This document shows positions 35,417 through 44,301 of a stretch of 64,000 nt of DNA, in pieces. Source of the stretch: an uncultured Aquimarina sp. (GTDB lineage: Bacteria > Bacteroidota > Bacteroidia > Flavobacteriales > Flavobacteriaceae); NCBI GenBank assembly GCA_947502885.1, contig CANNBP010000007.1, positions 124,001 through 188,000 on the forward strand, given 5' to 3'. The notes under the pieces were generated by a model, which worked only from the letters and a program-made list of their open reading frames with translations, was not told the origin of the DNA and did not search any database. How positions within the stretch are numbered: the stretch's first letter is position 1; the number at the start of each line of letters is the position of its first letter. The position numbers were made by a program, and so were the translations under genes.

Positions 35417-35815
35417 ATGAACGAAATACAGAATAGAGAAGATGTCTATATACTGGTGACTACGTTTTATGCTGCCATAAGAAAGGATGAATTGCTTGGA
35501 CCAATTTTTAATAGTCATATATCAGAAAAACAATGGCCTATGCACCTAGAAAAACTCACAGATTTTTGGATGACCGCATTATTTGGTATAGCTGGTTTTA
35601 AAGGAAACCCAGGACAAGCTCACAGAGATGTAGACAAGAACTTAAATTATAATGTTGACCAAATCCATTTTGGAACATGGCTACAATTATGGTTTAACAC
35701 TATTGATGAATTATATGAAGGCCCTATAGCCCAAAGGGCAAAAGATGCTGCTAGAAAAATGGCCACAAGTCAGTACTTAACGATATGGAAACATAGACCA
35801 TCTAATCTATCATAG
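35417..35815 (+). CDS. Group III truncated haemoglobin
   Basis: The 132-residue protein has the 2/2 globin form: DVYILVTTFYAAIRKDELLG, then HISEKQWPMHLEKLTDFWMTALFG, and the proximal-His region VDQIHFGTWLQLWFNTIDEL, with a final W-K-H. Group III truncated globins bind O2 and NO. Its position next to qNor fits NO detoxification. It is separated from qNor by a hairpin, so it may be differently expressed. Confidence 0.88.
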   Translation: MNEIQNREDVYILVTTFYAAIRKDELLGPIFNSHISEKQWPMHLEKLTDFWMTALFGIAGFKGNPGQAHRDVDKNLNYNVDQIHFGTWLQLWFNTIDELYEGPIAQRAKDAARKMATSQYLTIWKHRPSNLS

Positions 35816-35885
35816 TGTAAATAGTTAACCCCGATCTAGAACTATCACTGTTATAGTTCTTGTTAATTTTTTAAAAATAAAGATT

Positions 35886-36167
35886 ATGAAAATTTATAAA
35901 GAATATTTAAAAGAGTACGAAAAAAGAATAATAATGTATACGCCGCTAGCTATTATTGGTCAAAGTTGTTTAGGGTCTGTAGCGGCTATGTATATTTTAA
36001 TGAACGGAAACTCTGCTGTAGAAATGTTTCAGCTATTTATAATAACTATTATGTGCATGTTTTATAATGGAGCCATGTTATCTCAACAAAAACCAAAATT
36101 AAGTTTTAATTTATTAATAATTAGTGTTCTTTGTAGTGTAATTATTACCATTTTAAATACGATTTAA
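35886..36167 (+). CDS. Small membrane protein
   Basis: The 93-residue protein has three hydrophobic segments (about 18-38, 46-63 and 73-92) after a charged start (KIYKEYLKEYEKR). I do not recognise the family. It has the same strand as the trHb gene, 70 bp downstream, with no clear terminator between. Confidence 0.6.
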   Translation: MKIYKEYLKEYEKRIIMYTPLAIIGQSCLGSVAAMYILMNGNSAVEMFQLFIITIMCMFYNGAMLSQQKPKLSFNLLIISVLCSVIITILNTI

Positions 36168-36254
36168 TCTTATTTTAGTACTTTAACATGATAAGTTGAA
36201 TTTTAAATTCGATATCAAAAAAAGGATAAACATTAAATCAAAATACCAATACTA

Positions 36255-37097
36255 ATGTTGTATGCTTTGTACAATAAAAGAAACGAAAAAGTACTAACAA
36301 TAACGTCTTTTTCTGAAACTAACGCTCTATCAATATTTGAAAGGCCTAATTTTTACGGAATTTTTTTCTTTACAAATGCTGATGGGGTGTTGGTTATGGA
36401 TGAGCAACAAATAAAAATAGAAAAGCACAATATTTTGTTTTATTATCCTTATCAAAAAGTAATGATAAAGGGTAGATTTAATGGGACTTTTATTCAATTT
36501 CATCCTGATTTTTTTTGCATAGATATTCATGCCAGAGATATTGGTTGCCAAGGAGTGTTGTTTAATAATTTTTTTAATGATTTTTTGTTAAGGTGTTCTA
36601 AAAATGAATTCGAAGAACTCTTGAGCTTTAAGGAACTTATGAAGTGTGAATTATTGAAAAAAGAAGTTGGGCAAATGGATATGGTTTCAAGTCAGTTAAA
36701 AATATTTCTAATACATGCGGTTAGAATAAAAAAAAGAAACAAAGCGCAAGAATTAACCTCTAAAGATAATTTACATCATCAAATAGAAAAACTTATTCAG
36801 GATAACTTTGTTATAGAAGCCTCTCCAGAGTTTTATTATAAACAACTGGATGTTTCTGCTACAACTTTTAATAGACTTTGTAAAAAGTACTTTCAAAATA
36901 ACTTTGTTACTATTTTACATTTGAAAAAAATTGCCTTAGCAAAAAACAAACTATTTTTAACGAATACCCCTATTAAAGAAATTGCTTTTCAAATTGGTTT
37001 TAATGACCCGTTATATTTTAGTAGAATTTTTAAAAAATACTGCGAAGTATCTCCTAAAGAATTTAGAAAACAATTAAAGACTAATAGATTGATTTAA
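36255..37097 (+). CDS. AraC family transcriptional regulator
   Basis: The 280-residue protein has an N-terminal sensor half and a C-terminal double HTH (from about 180). The second HTH reads TPIKEIAFQIGFNDPLYFSRIF followed by KKYCEVSPKEFRKQLK (signature intact). It probably controls nearby genes such as the YceI-catalase lipoprotein 83 bp downstream, or the preceding NO-stress genes. The ligand is unknown. Confidence 0.9.
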   Translation: MLYALYNKRNEKVLTITSFSETNALSIFERPNFYGIFFFTNADGVLVMDEQQIKIEKHNILFYYPYQKVMIKGRFNGTFIQFHPDFFCIDIHARDIGCQGVLFNNFFNDFLLRCSKNEFEELLSFKELMKCELLKKEVGQMDMVSSQLKIFLIHAVRIKKRNKAQELTSKDNLHHQIEKLIQDNFVIEASPEFYYKQLDVSATTFNRLCKKYFQNNFVTILHLKKIALAKNKLFLTNTPIKEIAFQIGFNDPLYFSRIFKKYCEVSPKEFRKQLKTNRLI

Positions 37098-37147
37098 TAA
37101 TCCATGTGTTGGTTAAATATTCCTTATTTCCTAATAAGGTTACGATA

Positions 37148-37155
37148 TAACTTTG
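37148..37155 (+). promoter_or_regulatory. Candidate -7 box of the YceI-catalase gene
   Basis: TAACTTTG matches TAnnTTTG, 26 bp before the ATG at 37181. I see no good -33 TTTG at 19-21 bp, which could mean activator dependence, for example by the adjacent AraC protein. Confidence 0.4.
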
Positions 37156-37180
37156 TTTAAAATCTTAAACATAAGTGGTT

Positions 37181-38836
37181 ATGAAATCTAGTTATTTATT
37201 AATAATGCTCTTTGCATTACCTGTTTTGTTTTCGTGCAGGAATGATCAAAAAGAAGAAAAAAATCAAGCTGCAAACAAAAGTGAAGCAAAAATTGAAGCT
37301 TTAAGGTATCGAATAGATACAAAAACAAGTATTACTACCTACGTTGGAAGTAAACCAACAGGAAAACACAATGGTAGAGTAGCAATTTCTAAGGGTTTCT
37401 TTGAGGTTAATGGTGATCAGATCACAGGAGGAAAGGTAATTCTGGATATGAATAGTATTTCTGTAGATGACTTAGGAGATGATAAAGAAGCCATGGGTAA
37501 ATCTGTGCTTCTTAACCATTTAAAGTCAAATGATTTTTTGGATGTAGAAAACTATCCTACAGGAGAGTTTACAATAACATCGGTTGTACCATATAAGGGT
37601 AATACAAACATAAATGACACAAAACAGTTTGAATCAAAATATAAACCTGCATCCAGAACAGAAAATATTATTGAAGCACCCACACATAAAATGTTAGGAA
37701 TTCTTAGATTACGAGGAGTAAGTAAGCGTGTTTCCTTTCCTGTTAGGATAGAACAGCTAAAAACCAAAATAAAACTTGAAGCCAAGTTTAATATAGATCG
37801 AACCCAGTGGAATATCAAATATGGAGAAGAAGCTTCTGTTACCGATAAGATTAAAGATAAGTTTATTTATAATACAGTTAATCTAGGTTTTAATGTAGAG
37901 GCAATTCACCCATCAAAACCTAAACTAGATCCGTCTTTGGCTCCTAAGATTGTGGATGTTTTTGAAAAAAAATTCGATATTCATGAAGGGAAGAGACGTA
38001 ACCATATTAGTGGTTTTTGTTTCTCTGGATCTTTTGTAGTAAAGGACTTAAGTATTAAAGAAATTAGTAAAAGCAAGATTTTTGCTAATACTCCTTTAAG
38101 AGTAATAGGTCGGTTTTCACATAAAGGAGGTGTAAAGAAAGAAGAAAGTAAATCAGGTGAGTATGGAATGGCATTTGAGGTTATTCTGGAAGATGGAAGC
38201 ACTCAGAATTTTAGTATGAATACCTTAGATTTTTTTCCTGTAAAATCACCAGAAGGGTTTTATCAATTAATGCAAGCCAAAGTAAGTGGCAAACCAGAAG
38301 ATTTTAAAAAACTTAAACAAGATCATCCCGAATTCAAAAACTTTAAATCACATTATAAAAACAAAACCAAAGTTCTAAAGACATTTGCAAATCATCAATT
38401 TAATAGTGTGAATGCTTTTTATCTAGAGAATGAAAAAAAAGAAAAGATAGCAGTAAGATGGTCATTTGTGCCGCAAAATGAAGAAATATCACTTGATGAT
38501 TCAAAAAAAATAGATTTCTTTAAAGAAACTCAAAAAGCACTCAATAAAAGTAAAAAACTTACTTGGGAAATGGTAGTTACTATTGCTAATGAAAATGACA
38601 AAATTAATGATGCAAGTTCTTTATGGGCAGGAGAACATCAACAAATAGTAGCGGCTGTTCTTACGATTGATAAAATAGAAAAAGTAGGAGATTGTGAAGA
38701 TAAAAATTTTGACCCATTGCAATTACAAGCTGGTTTTTTACCATCAAATGACCCAATTCTAAAGTTTAGATCACCAGTATATGCTGCGGCTTTTGTTCGA
38801 AGACTTCAAGAGGCTAAGAAAATGGACAACCATTAA
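37181..38836 (+). CDS. Lipoprotein fusing YceI and SrpA-type catalase domains
   Basis: The 551-residue protein has a lipobox (VLFSC, Cys19 by this start). A YceI domain (about 40-240) follows, with TKTSITTYVGSKPTGKHNGRV and the typical late strand FNIDRTQWNIKYG. The second half (about 265-550) matches the small catalase-related peroxidase family (SrpA/y4iL type). It has a candidate distal His in RRNHISGFC (H275), Asn in MNTLDFFPV (N347), CEDKNFDPLQLQAGF and an axial Tyr in RSPVYAAAF (Y534). This suggests heme peroxidase activity outside the inner membrane, joined to a YceI lipid-binding barrel. A GTG at 37175 is a longer alternative start. The 77-residue gene follows 24 bp downstream. Confidence 0.82.
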   Translation: MKSSYLLIMLFALPVLFSCRNDQKEEKNQAANKSEAKIEALRYRIDTKTSITTYVGSKPTGKHNGRVAISKGFFEVNGDQITGGKVILDMNSISVDDLGDDKEAMGKSVLLNHLKSNDFLDVENYPTGEFTITSVVPYKGNTNINDTKQFESKYKPASRTENIIEAPTHKMLGILRLRGVSKRVSFPVRIEQLKTKIKLEAKFNIDRTQWNIKYGEEASVTDKIKDKFIYNTVNLGFNVEAIHPSKPKLDPSLAPKIVDVFEKKFDIHEGKRRNHISGFCFSGSFVVKDLSIKEISKSKIFANTPLRVIGRFSHKGGVKKEESKSGEYGMAFEVILEDGSTQNFSMNTLDFFPVKSPEGFYQLMQAKVSGKPEDFKKLKQDHPEFKNFKSHYKNKTKVLKTFANHQFNSVNAFYLENEKKEKIAVRWSFVPQNEEISLDDSKKIDFFKETQKALNKSKKLTWEMVVTIANENDKINDASSLWAGEHQQIVAAVLTIDKIEKVGDCEDKNFDPLQLQAGFLPSNDPILKFRSPVYAAAFVRRLQEAKKMDNH

Positions 38837-38860
38837 AATAAATAACCTAAAAACAATATT

Positions 38861-39094
38861 ATGGAACAAAAAGAAATATGGTTAAAGAGTTTAATAACAG
38901 AATCCCCGCAAGAAGGGTATGAGTTGGCAATAAAGCTTTCTAGAATGGGAGTGAAATCAACACAGCCAGATGTTGAGGTTTTAAAAAAATTGAGACACGA
39001 ATATGCAAATAGCGCATCAAGTCTTACTGCAGCTTCTCAAGTAATTGCCATAAATTACCAAACTATTAGTGCAGCTAATGACTATTGGAAATAA
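38861..39094 (+). CDS. Small helical protein downstream of the YceI-catalase gene
   Basis: The 77-residue protein is mostly predicted helix, with a charged first half and an Ala/Ser-rich second half. It has no motif I can name. Its short distance to the preceding gene (24 bp) and a terminator just after it make it probably the last gene of that transcript. Confidence 0.6.
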   Translation: MEQKEIWLKSLITESPQEGYELAIKLSRMGVKSTQPDVEVLKKLRHEYANSASSLTAASQVIAINYQTISAANDYWK

Positions 39095-39129
39095 TATTAT
39101 TATCAATATAAAATATATAGATTACAGAT

Positions 39130-39159
39130 CCTTGAAGAACTTTTTTTCAAGGGTTTTTT
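39130..39159 (+). terminator. Terminator after the YceI-catalase unit
   Basis: CCTTGAA (39130-39136) pairs with TTCAAGG (39146-39152) around a 9-base loop, and then GTTTTTTG follows. It lies 35 bp after the 77-residue gene stop. Confidence 0.75.
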
Positions 39160-39384
39160 GTTTAATTAAATAAGAATTCAAGGTGTTGCAATGTTTTTGA
39201 TATGATGTGTCCAAGAATTATTGAAGACAAAATCACTATAGGATAAAATAATTTGTTGATTATATTTATATTCGTAATGTTAGTTGGTTTTCGACATTTA
39301 AATAAAAAAATTCTTAAGGATAGAGTGAGCAAAAAAAAAGCATATTTTGTACTCTAAATAGGTGTTTACTTAAGGTTAAATAGT

Positions 39385-39969
39385 ATGGATTCAAAAAAAG
39401 AATTTCTTTTTAATTATTATAAGAAATACAAAGCCTTCACTCCAGAGGAGATTGATGAAATAGTAGATCATTATGAGTATATAGAAATTGATAAAAATCA
39501 ACTTCTACAAAAGAATGCTCAATTATCAAAATACACCTATCTGGTGATTAAAGGTATGCTTATAAATTATACATACGATTATAATGGCAATAAAGTAGTC
39601 CTCAATTTTATTCCAGAAAAATACTGGGCTGGTGGTGGAAAAAATTATAACCTTGAAGATGTATATATTCAAAGTGTAGAGCCTACTGCATTATTTAGAA
39701 TTAAGAATAGTATTCTAGAGAATTTTTATGAGAACAATGAAAAGTATGCCTTTACAGAAGTTAGGTTGGTGCGCAATGCTTTTAAAGCACTAAAGTTAAG
39801 GATGCTACATTATGTATCTAAACCTGCTATCTATAATTATGAACAATTGCTTATAAAATTTCCAGGTATAGAACATCGTGTTCCTCAAAAATATATTGCA
39901 TCTTTTTTAGGTGTTACTCCACAATTTTTTAGCAAAATGAGATCAGAATATTTACATAGTAAAGAATAA
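39385..39969 (+). CDS. Crp/Fnr family regulator
   Basis: The 194-residue protein has a cyclic-nucleotide-binding-type beta-roll (about 15-120) and a C-terminal HTH region (RVPQKYIASFLGVTPQFFSKMRSEY). The pattern resembles the many Crp/Fnr proteins of Bacteroidota that lack cAMP-binding residues. No Fe-S cysteines are present, so it is not an FNR O2 sensor. It is monocistronic and precedes the periplasmic hydrolase cluster, which it may control. Confidence 0.85.
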   Translation: MDSKKEFLFNYYKKYKAFTPEEIDEIVDHYEYIEIDKNQLLQKNAQLSKYTYLVIKGMLINYTYDYNGNKVVLNFIPEKYWAGGGKNYNLEDVYIQSVEPTALFRIKNSILENFYENNEKYAFTEVRLVRNAFKALKLRMLHYVSKPAIYNYEQLLIKFPGIEHRVPQKYIASFLGVTPQFFSKMRSEYLHSKE

Positions 39970-40103
39970 TAGCTCGATTAACCTATTGAGAACAACACTC
40001 AATTTCTTCTTCTTTTTTCAATTGTTGCTTGAACGCTTATGATTTTTATTTTATCGTAAAAACGAAGTTAATGTAGATTAACTTTTTCAGTTTAACAAGG
40101 CCA

Positions 40104-40111
40104 TAAATTTG
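40104..40111 (+). promoter_or_regulatory. Candidate -7 box before the MBL hydrolase gene
   Basis: TAAATTTG matches TAnnTTTG and would give a start near 40118, 31 bases before the ATG at 40149. No good -33 TTTG is seen, so an activator such as the adjacent Crp/Fnr protein may be needed. Confidence 0.4.
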
Positions 40112-40148
40112 TATTTGTAAACCAAACTCATTACAAAATCAAACAATT

Positions 40149-41042
40149 ATGGAAAATAAAATCTTTAAATCATTAAAAATTTTCTTCTCACTGGTCTTAA
40201 TATTTTTGCTTTTTTCGACAACAGTTTTTGCGCAGTATGGAGAGGTAAAGTTAACAATTAGAAATGCAGGAAAAGGCCTGTATAGTGCGGTAGATCTTAA
40301 AGGCGAATATTCTAGTGGATTTTGGATCGCCGATGAAGGTGTTGTGGTTTTTGATCCAACTAATGCAGCGTTCTCTGAAGCTATGTACAAAGAAATTCGC
40401 TTACGTACTAACAAACCAATTAAATATGTCATCTATAGTCATAATCATTGGGATCATATTTCAGGAGCAGCAATTTTTGCTAAAAACGGGGCCCAAATTG
40501 TTGCACATATTGACGCTATAGACCATCTTATGCCAAACGAAAACGTTACTAAACCAACCTTAACTTGGGGTGGAGAAAAATCAATTATTCCGATTGGAAA
40601 TCAAACTTTTGAGTTACTATATTTTGGAGCTAATCATGGACACGGTATGACCGTTACTAGAATCCCATCACTTAAAGCAGTTTTTGTTTCCGATTTAGTA
40701 GTAGCCAAACGTGTAGGTTATTTGTATTTGCCAGATTTTCAGCCAACAGCATGGATTAGTTCTCTGGAAGAAATCAACAAATTAGAATTTGATATTTTGT
40801 TAACTAGTCATGACTTTGGTGGTGGTACTATATTAGGACATGAATCCGTAATGGAACAACAAAAATTTCTTAAAGATTTAATCGCGGCAGTATATGCTTC
40901 TTTTAAAGAAGGAGCTACAATGGAAACTTTAGGTGAACATGTAAAAAAGCATATGCGGGAGTATAAAGATTGGGCAAAATTTGATGAATGGCTACAATTA
41001 AATGCTTACCGTATCGTGATGGAAATGGGTATCGGTTATTAA
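40149..41042 (+). CDS. Periplasmic metallo-beta-lactamase-fold hydrolase
   Basis: The 297-residue protein has a signal peptide (to about 28, TTVFAQ) and an MBL-fold zinc motif HNHWDH at 98-103, then FGANHGHGM, VSDLVVA and a late LTSHDFGG. The substrate is unknown; MBL enzymes cleave ester, amide or thioester bonds. It is periplasmic. It starts a run of same-strand genes to 45472. Confidence 0.85.
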   Translation: MENKIFKSLKIFFSLVLIFLLFSTTVFAQYGEVKLTIRNAGKGLYSAVDLKGEYSSGFWIADEGVVVFDPTNAAFSEAMYKEIRLRTNKPIKYVIYSHNHWDHISGAAIFAKNGAQIVAHIDAIDHLMPNENVTKPTLTWGGEKSIIPIGNQTFELLYFGANHGHGMTVTRIPSLKAVFVSDLVVAKRVGYLYLPDFQPTAWISSLEEINKLEFDILLTSHDFGGGTILGHESVMEQQKFLKDLIAAVYASFKEGATMETLGEHVKKHMREYKDWAKFDEWLQLNAYRIVMEMGIGY

Positions 41043-41067
41043 TATCTACTCTAAAAAAATAACAACT

Positions 41068-41388
41068 ATGACAAATTTAATAGGAAAGACAATCACATGG
41101 ACATGGACAGAGGGTGCTTTTAAGGGAGGTAAGTACGAAGTAATTTTACATAATGATGGTAAAATTCATTGGAAAGGACTTGAAGGTGTCGAAAAAGATC
41201 AAGAAGCAATGGATAAGGAATATAAGGTAATAAAGGCGGGTGAAAATATATATACCCTTTCCTGGTTAGAGTCAATAGGCTGGACAGTTACTGTGACACT
41301 AAATATCGAAGAGAATAAAGCTTATGGGTTTGTTTCAAATCATAAAGAATGGTATCCTTTATCTGGAGTGATCGAATCTATAAAGTAA
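41068..41388 (+). CDS. MoaF/PadR-lipocalin-like small protein
   Basis: The 106-residue protein starts IGKTITWTWTEGAFKGGKYEV and ends GFVSNHKEWYPLSGVIE. This pattern matches the MoaF-like/phenolic acid decarboxylase-like barrel family that I know from Proteobacteria. It is cytoplasmic, 25 bp after the MBL gene. A small aromatic or amine ligand is plausible but unproven. Confidence 0.65.
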   Translation: MTNLIGKTITWTWTEGAFKGGKYEVILHNDGKIHWKGLEGVEKDQEAMDKEYKVIKAGENIYTLSWLESIGWTVTVTLNIEENKAYGFVSNHKEWYPLSGVIESIK

Positions 41389-41483
41389 CTAGAATTTTGG
41401 CATACTATAAAAGAATAGGTTAATCATTGTTTTACTACTTTTTTTAAGCTGCTTAGGTATATTAAGTTAGCGATAAGATATCA

Positions 41484-41642
41484 ATGAATCAGAAAAAACG
41501 AGGTATGAGTTGTATAGAAAAGTTACCAGAATGACAAGGTAATAAACCTCAAATTGGACCAGAAATACCACATTTATAAATAACAGATAATTCGAGCGTA
41601 AGTCTCTATGGTGAACTAGCACAATGGTTTCATGCAAATTAG
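41484..41642 (+). pseudogene. Possible decayed gene fragment
   Basis: In one frame, from an ATG at 41484, two stops (TGA and TAA) interrupt a readable peptide that ends VSLYGELAQWFHAN before a TAG at 41640. The segment LYGELAQWFH is typical of the N-terminus of SAM-dependent methyltransferases, where it is usually followed by LLT. The rest of such a gene is absent. The 41389-41706 gap otherwise holds no gene. Confidence 0.35.
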
Positions 41643-41706
41643 TATCGAATCAAAATTAGAGAACAATCCTTTTGAAAATAAATATAAACTAGTAAAATCA
41701 CAGATC

Positions 41707-42822
41707 ATGAAACATTTTATAGCCAGTGTTATTGCATTTATTGCTATTAGTACGACAGTTTTTTCGCAAGATATAAAGACAAAAAAATATGCAGGGATTG
41801 AAACAAAATCTTTAGACGAACTTTATGTTGATGCCCTTAAAGAAGGAGGTGAACTAATACTTCGAGCCGGTGGAGATAAGGACGATCAAGCAGATTATTA
41901 TCTAGACATGTTCAAAAAGCGCTTTCCAAAAATTAAACTCACGCACAGTGTAGATTTAAGTTTTTATCACGCATCACGTTATGACAATGCCCGGAAAGAA
42001 GAGAATAAGGCAAATGTCCCTGACATTATACAATTACAAACATTGCATGACTTTGACTATTACGCAGAGCGTGGATTGCTAGAAAAATACAAACCAAAGA
42101 ACTGGGAGAAAATTTATCCTGATTATAAAGACCCTCACGGATATTGGACTGGCCTGTTTGGTGTAGCATTCAGTAATGTAATTAATATTGATGTCATTGA
42201 TGAAGATAAAGCCCCACGCGATGCTTTGGACTATCTTGATCCAGCCTTGAAAGGAAAGGTAATCTTAGTCTATCCGCATACTGATGATGCTGTATTGTAC
42301 CAATTTTGGAACCTGAAAGAAAAGTATGGCTGGGAGTATCTGGAAAAACTGGTTGCCACTAAGCCAACTTGGGTACGTGGTACATCTATGCCTTATGTAT
42401 CTATCAATAAAGGTTGGTATGGTGCAAGTTTCACAACATCCTGGGCATTCGTTCCATGGCCTAATAGCGATGCACGCTTCCTATTGCCGAAAGAAGATTT
42501 TTTCTTAACCTGGTTCCAAGTCGCGGCTATTCCTACCGATGCGAAAAACAAAGCAGCAGCTAAACTCTATCTAAACTGGATGCTTTCTGATGAGTTCCAG
42601 AGTAAGTGGTTGCAGTTTCCAGCACGCATGGATATTGAATCACCTGGTGGTTATAAACCAGTACATCATTACAACACATCACCTGCAGATTTTCATCGAT
42701 TTATGTTAAAGCGTGATTTGGTTGAACGTTTTCGATTACAAATAGAGCAGTTGGTGGGTCCATCCGAAGGTCCTGCACCACTTGAAATGGATTATAGTAA
42801 AAAACCAGAAAGAAAGAAATAG
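41707..42822 (+). CDS. Periplasmic solute-binding protein without an ABC partner
   Basis: The 371-residue protein has a signal peptide (to about 20, TTVFSQ) and the fold of ABC-type extracellular solute-binding proteins (iron/spermidine type): EGGELILRAGGDKDDQADYY, then VPDIIQLQTLHDFDYYAERG, FGVAFSNVINID, LDPALKGKVILVYPHTDDA and KAAAKLYLNWMLSDEFQ. The frame opens at 41632, but the ATG at 41707 gives the signal peptide. No permease or ATPase gene lies nearby. Base composition of its middle looks slightly richer in G+C than neighbours, so transfer is possible. Confidence 0.8.
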   Translation: MKHFIASVIAFIAISTTVFSQDIKTKKYAGIETKSLDELYVDALKEGGELILRAGGDKDDQADYYLDMFKKRFPKIKLTHSVDLSFYHASRYDNARKEENKANVPDIIQLQTLHDFDYYAERGLLEKYKPKNWEKIYPDYKDPHGYWTGLFGVAFSNVINIDVIDEDKAPRDALDYLDPALKGKVILVYPHTDDAVLYQFWNLKEKYGWEYLEKLVATKPTWVRGTSMPYVSINKGWYGASFTTSWAFVPWPNSDARFLLPKEDFFLTWFQVAAIPTDAKNKAAAKLYLNWMLSDEFQSKWLQFPARMDIESPGGYKPVHHYNTSPADFHRFMLKRDLVERFRLQIEQLVGPSEGPAPLEMDYSKKPERKK

Positions 42823-42849
42823 TACTCATTAATTTCATCTGATAATAAA

Positions 42850-44301
42850 ATGAAATCAATAAATAACATCATAAATGAGAGGAATTTTAATATTAAGGTG
42901 AAGCTATTGTTGGTAGGGTTTATATGCTTAGGAGAGCTATCTGCTTTACAGGCACAAAAAGTAAAGCGAGATAGTCTTAAAACGCCATCAATCAATTATC
43001 TAAGAGCAGAAGAAAGTTATGCGTATCTAAAACATCGAAATTCAGACACTATATATGTTGCCAAGGATAAATTTGATCCAATCAAATTTGTTTCATTAAA
43101 CAACAAAAAAAATATATGGTTATCCTTTGGAGGGCAGTACCGCACGAGATTTGAATACTTTAATCATCAATTTTTAAAGAAGACTAATAAAAGTAGTGGT
43201 TATTATTCGCATAGAATTGCTTTAAATGCCTCTTTAAATGTTACTGAGAATTTTAGGGTTTTTAGCGAATTTTATAATGGTTTCTTATCGAGAAGAGGAG
43301 ATGTATTTACACAAGAAGACCCCCTGGCATTACATCAGTTATTTATAGAGTCAAAAGTAAAAGTAAAAGGTTCGTCGTTCTCGTTACGATTGGGTAGACA
43401 AGAAATGAGTTATGGTATTTCTAGGCTTATAGGAATGCGAGAAGGGCCTAATATTCGTTTAACTTTTGATGCCGCGCGTTTAAAATTTAAAAAGGATAAA
43501 ACTTCTATTGATGCTTTTTATGGAAAAGAGGTTTTGCCTAATATTGACGTATTTAATGATAAAAGAAATGAAGCAATGGATTTCTGGGGAATCTATAGCA
43601 AATTCTTTATCAAAAATGGTAATGGCTTTACCGATGTATACTATTTAGGATTAGACAGAGAACAAAGCACTTATGAAATAGGTACTGCAGAAGAAACTAG
43701 ACATACCGTAGGACTTAGAATGTCGGGTAAAAATGGAAGACGGTTTTTTTATAATACAGAGCTAATGTATCAGTTTGGTAGCTTTGGCAATAAAAGTATT
43801 TCTTCCTTTGCAGTTGAATTGGACTACCATTACATTTTTCCAGAAAAGAAATTTGATCCGATATTAGGTATTAAACTGGATTACATCACAGGAGATAAGA
43901 ATGGTAATGATGATCAACTCAATACTTTTAATTCTTTATATACTAATCCTACTTACTTTGGACAAAGCGCAACTATAGCACCTGCCAACCTATTGGATAT
44001 ACACCCGTCATTTAAGTTAAATTTTACAAAACAAATAAGTGTTGAGATGGATTGGGATTTTCTTTGGAGAGCAAGCTCTAATGATGGAATATATTCACCT
44101 TCAGGTTTTTTACTTTATTCTGGAGCCCACAATAATCACAGATTTATAGGACATAACCCAGGCTTAAATGTGTATTGGTTTCTAAGCCGCAATCTAAGTT
44201 TTGACGGTAAGTTATCATATTTAATTCCAGGTAAATTTATTAAAAAACAAAATGGTAGCGCGCTAACTTATGTAGCGATAACTGCTTCATATAAAATATA
44301 A
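42850..44301 (+). CDS. Alginate-export-type outer-membrane porin
   Basis: The 483-residue protein has an N-terminal signal (LSALQAQ, cleaved after about 36) and an alginate_exp-type beta-barrel: WLSFGGQYRTRFEYFNHQF, LNVTENFRVFSEFYNGF, FSLRLGRQEMSYGISRLIG and a C-terminal strand ending in an aromatic-hydrophobic pattern (ITASYKI). It would form an outer-membrane channel for small organic molecules. It lies 27 bp after the solute-binding protein, so the two may form an uptake unit. Confidence 0.8.
   Translation: MKSINNIINERNFNIKVKLLLVGFICLGELSALQAQKVKRDSLKTPSINYLRAEESYAYLKHRNSDTIYVAKDKFDPIKFVSLNNKKNIWLSFGGQYRTRFEYFNHQFLKKTNKSSGYYSHRIALNASLNVTENFRVFSEFYNGFLSRRGDVFTQEDPLALHQLFIESKVKVKGSSFSLRLGRQEMSYGISRLIGMREGPNIRLTFDAARLKFKKDKTSIDAFYGKEVLPNIDVFNDKRNEAMDFWGIYSKFFIKNGNGFTDVYYLGLDREQSTYEIGTAEETRHTVGLRMSGKNGRRFFYNTELMYQFGSFGNKSISSFAVELDYHYIFPEKKFDPILGIKLDYITGDKNGNDDQLNTFNSLYTNPTYFGQSATIAPANLLDIHPSFKLNFTKQISVEMDWDFLWRASSNDGIYSPSGFLLYSGAHNNHRFIGHNPGLNVYWFLSRNLSFDGKLSYLIPGKFIKKQNGSALTYVAITASYKI

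Noticed and set aside
36330..36551. Minus-strand open frame inside the AraC gene
   Set aside because: It overlaps a clear AraC protein on the plus strand and has no recognisable motif.
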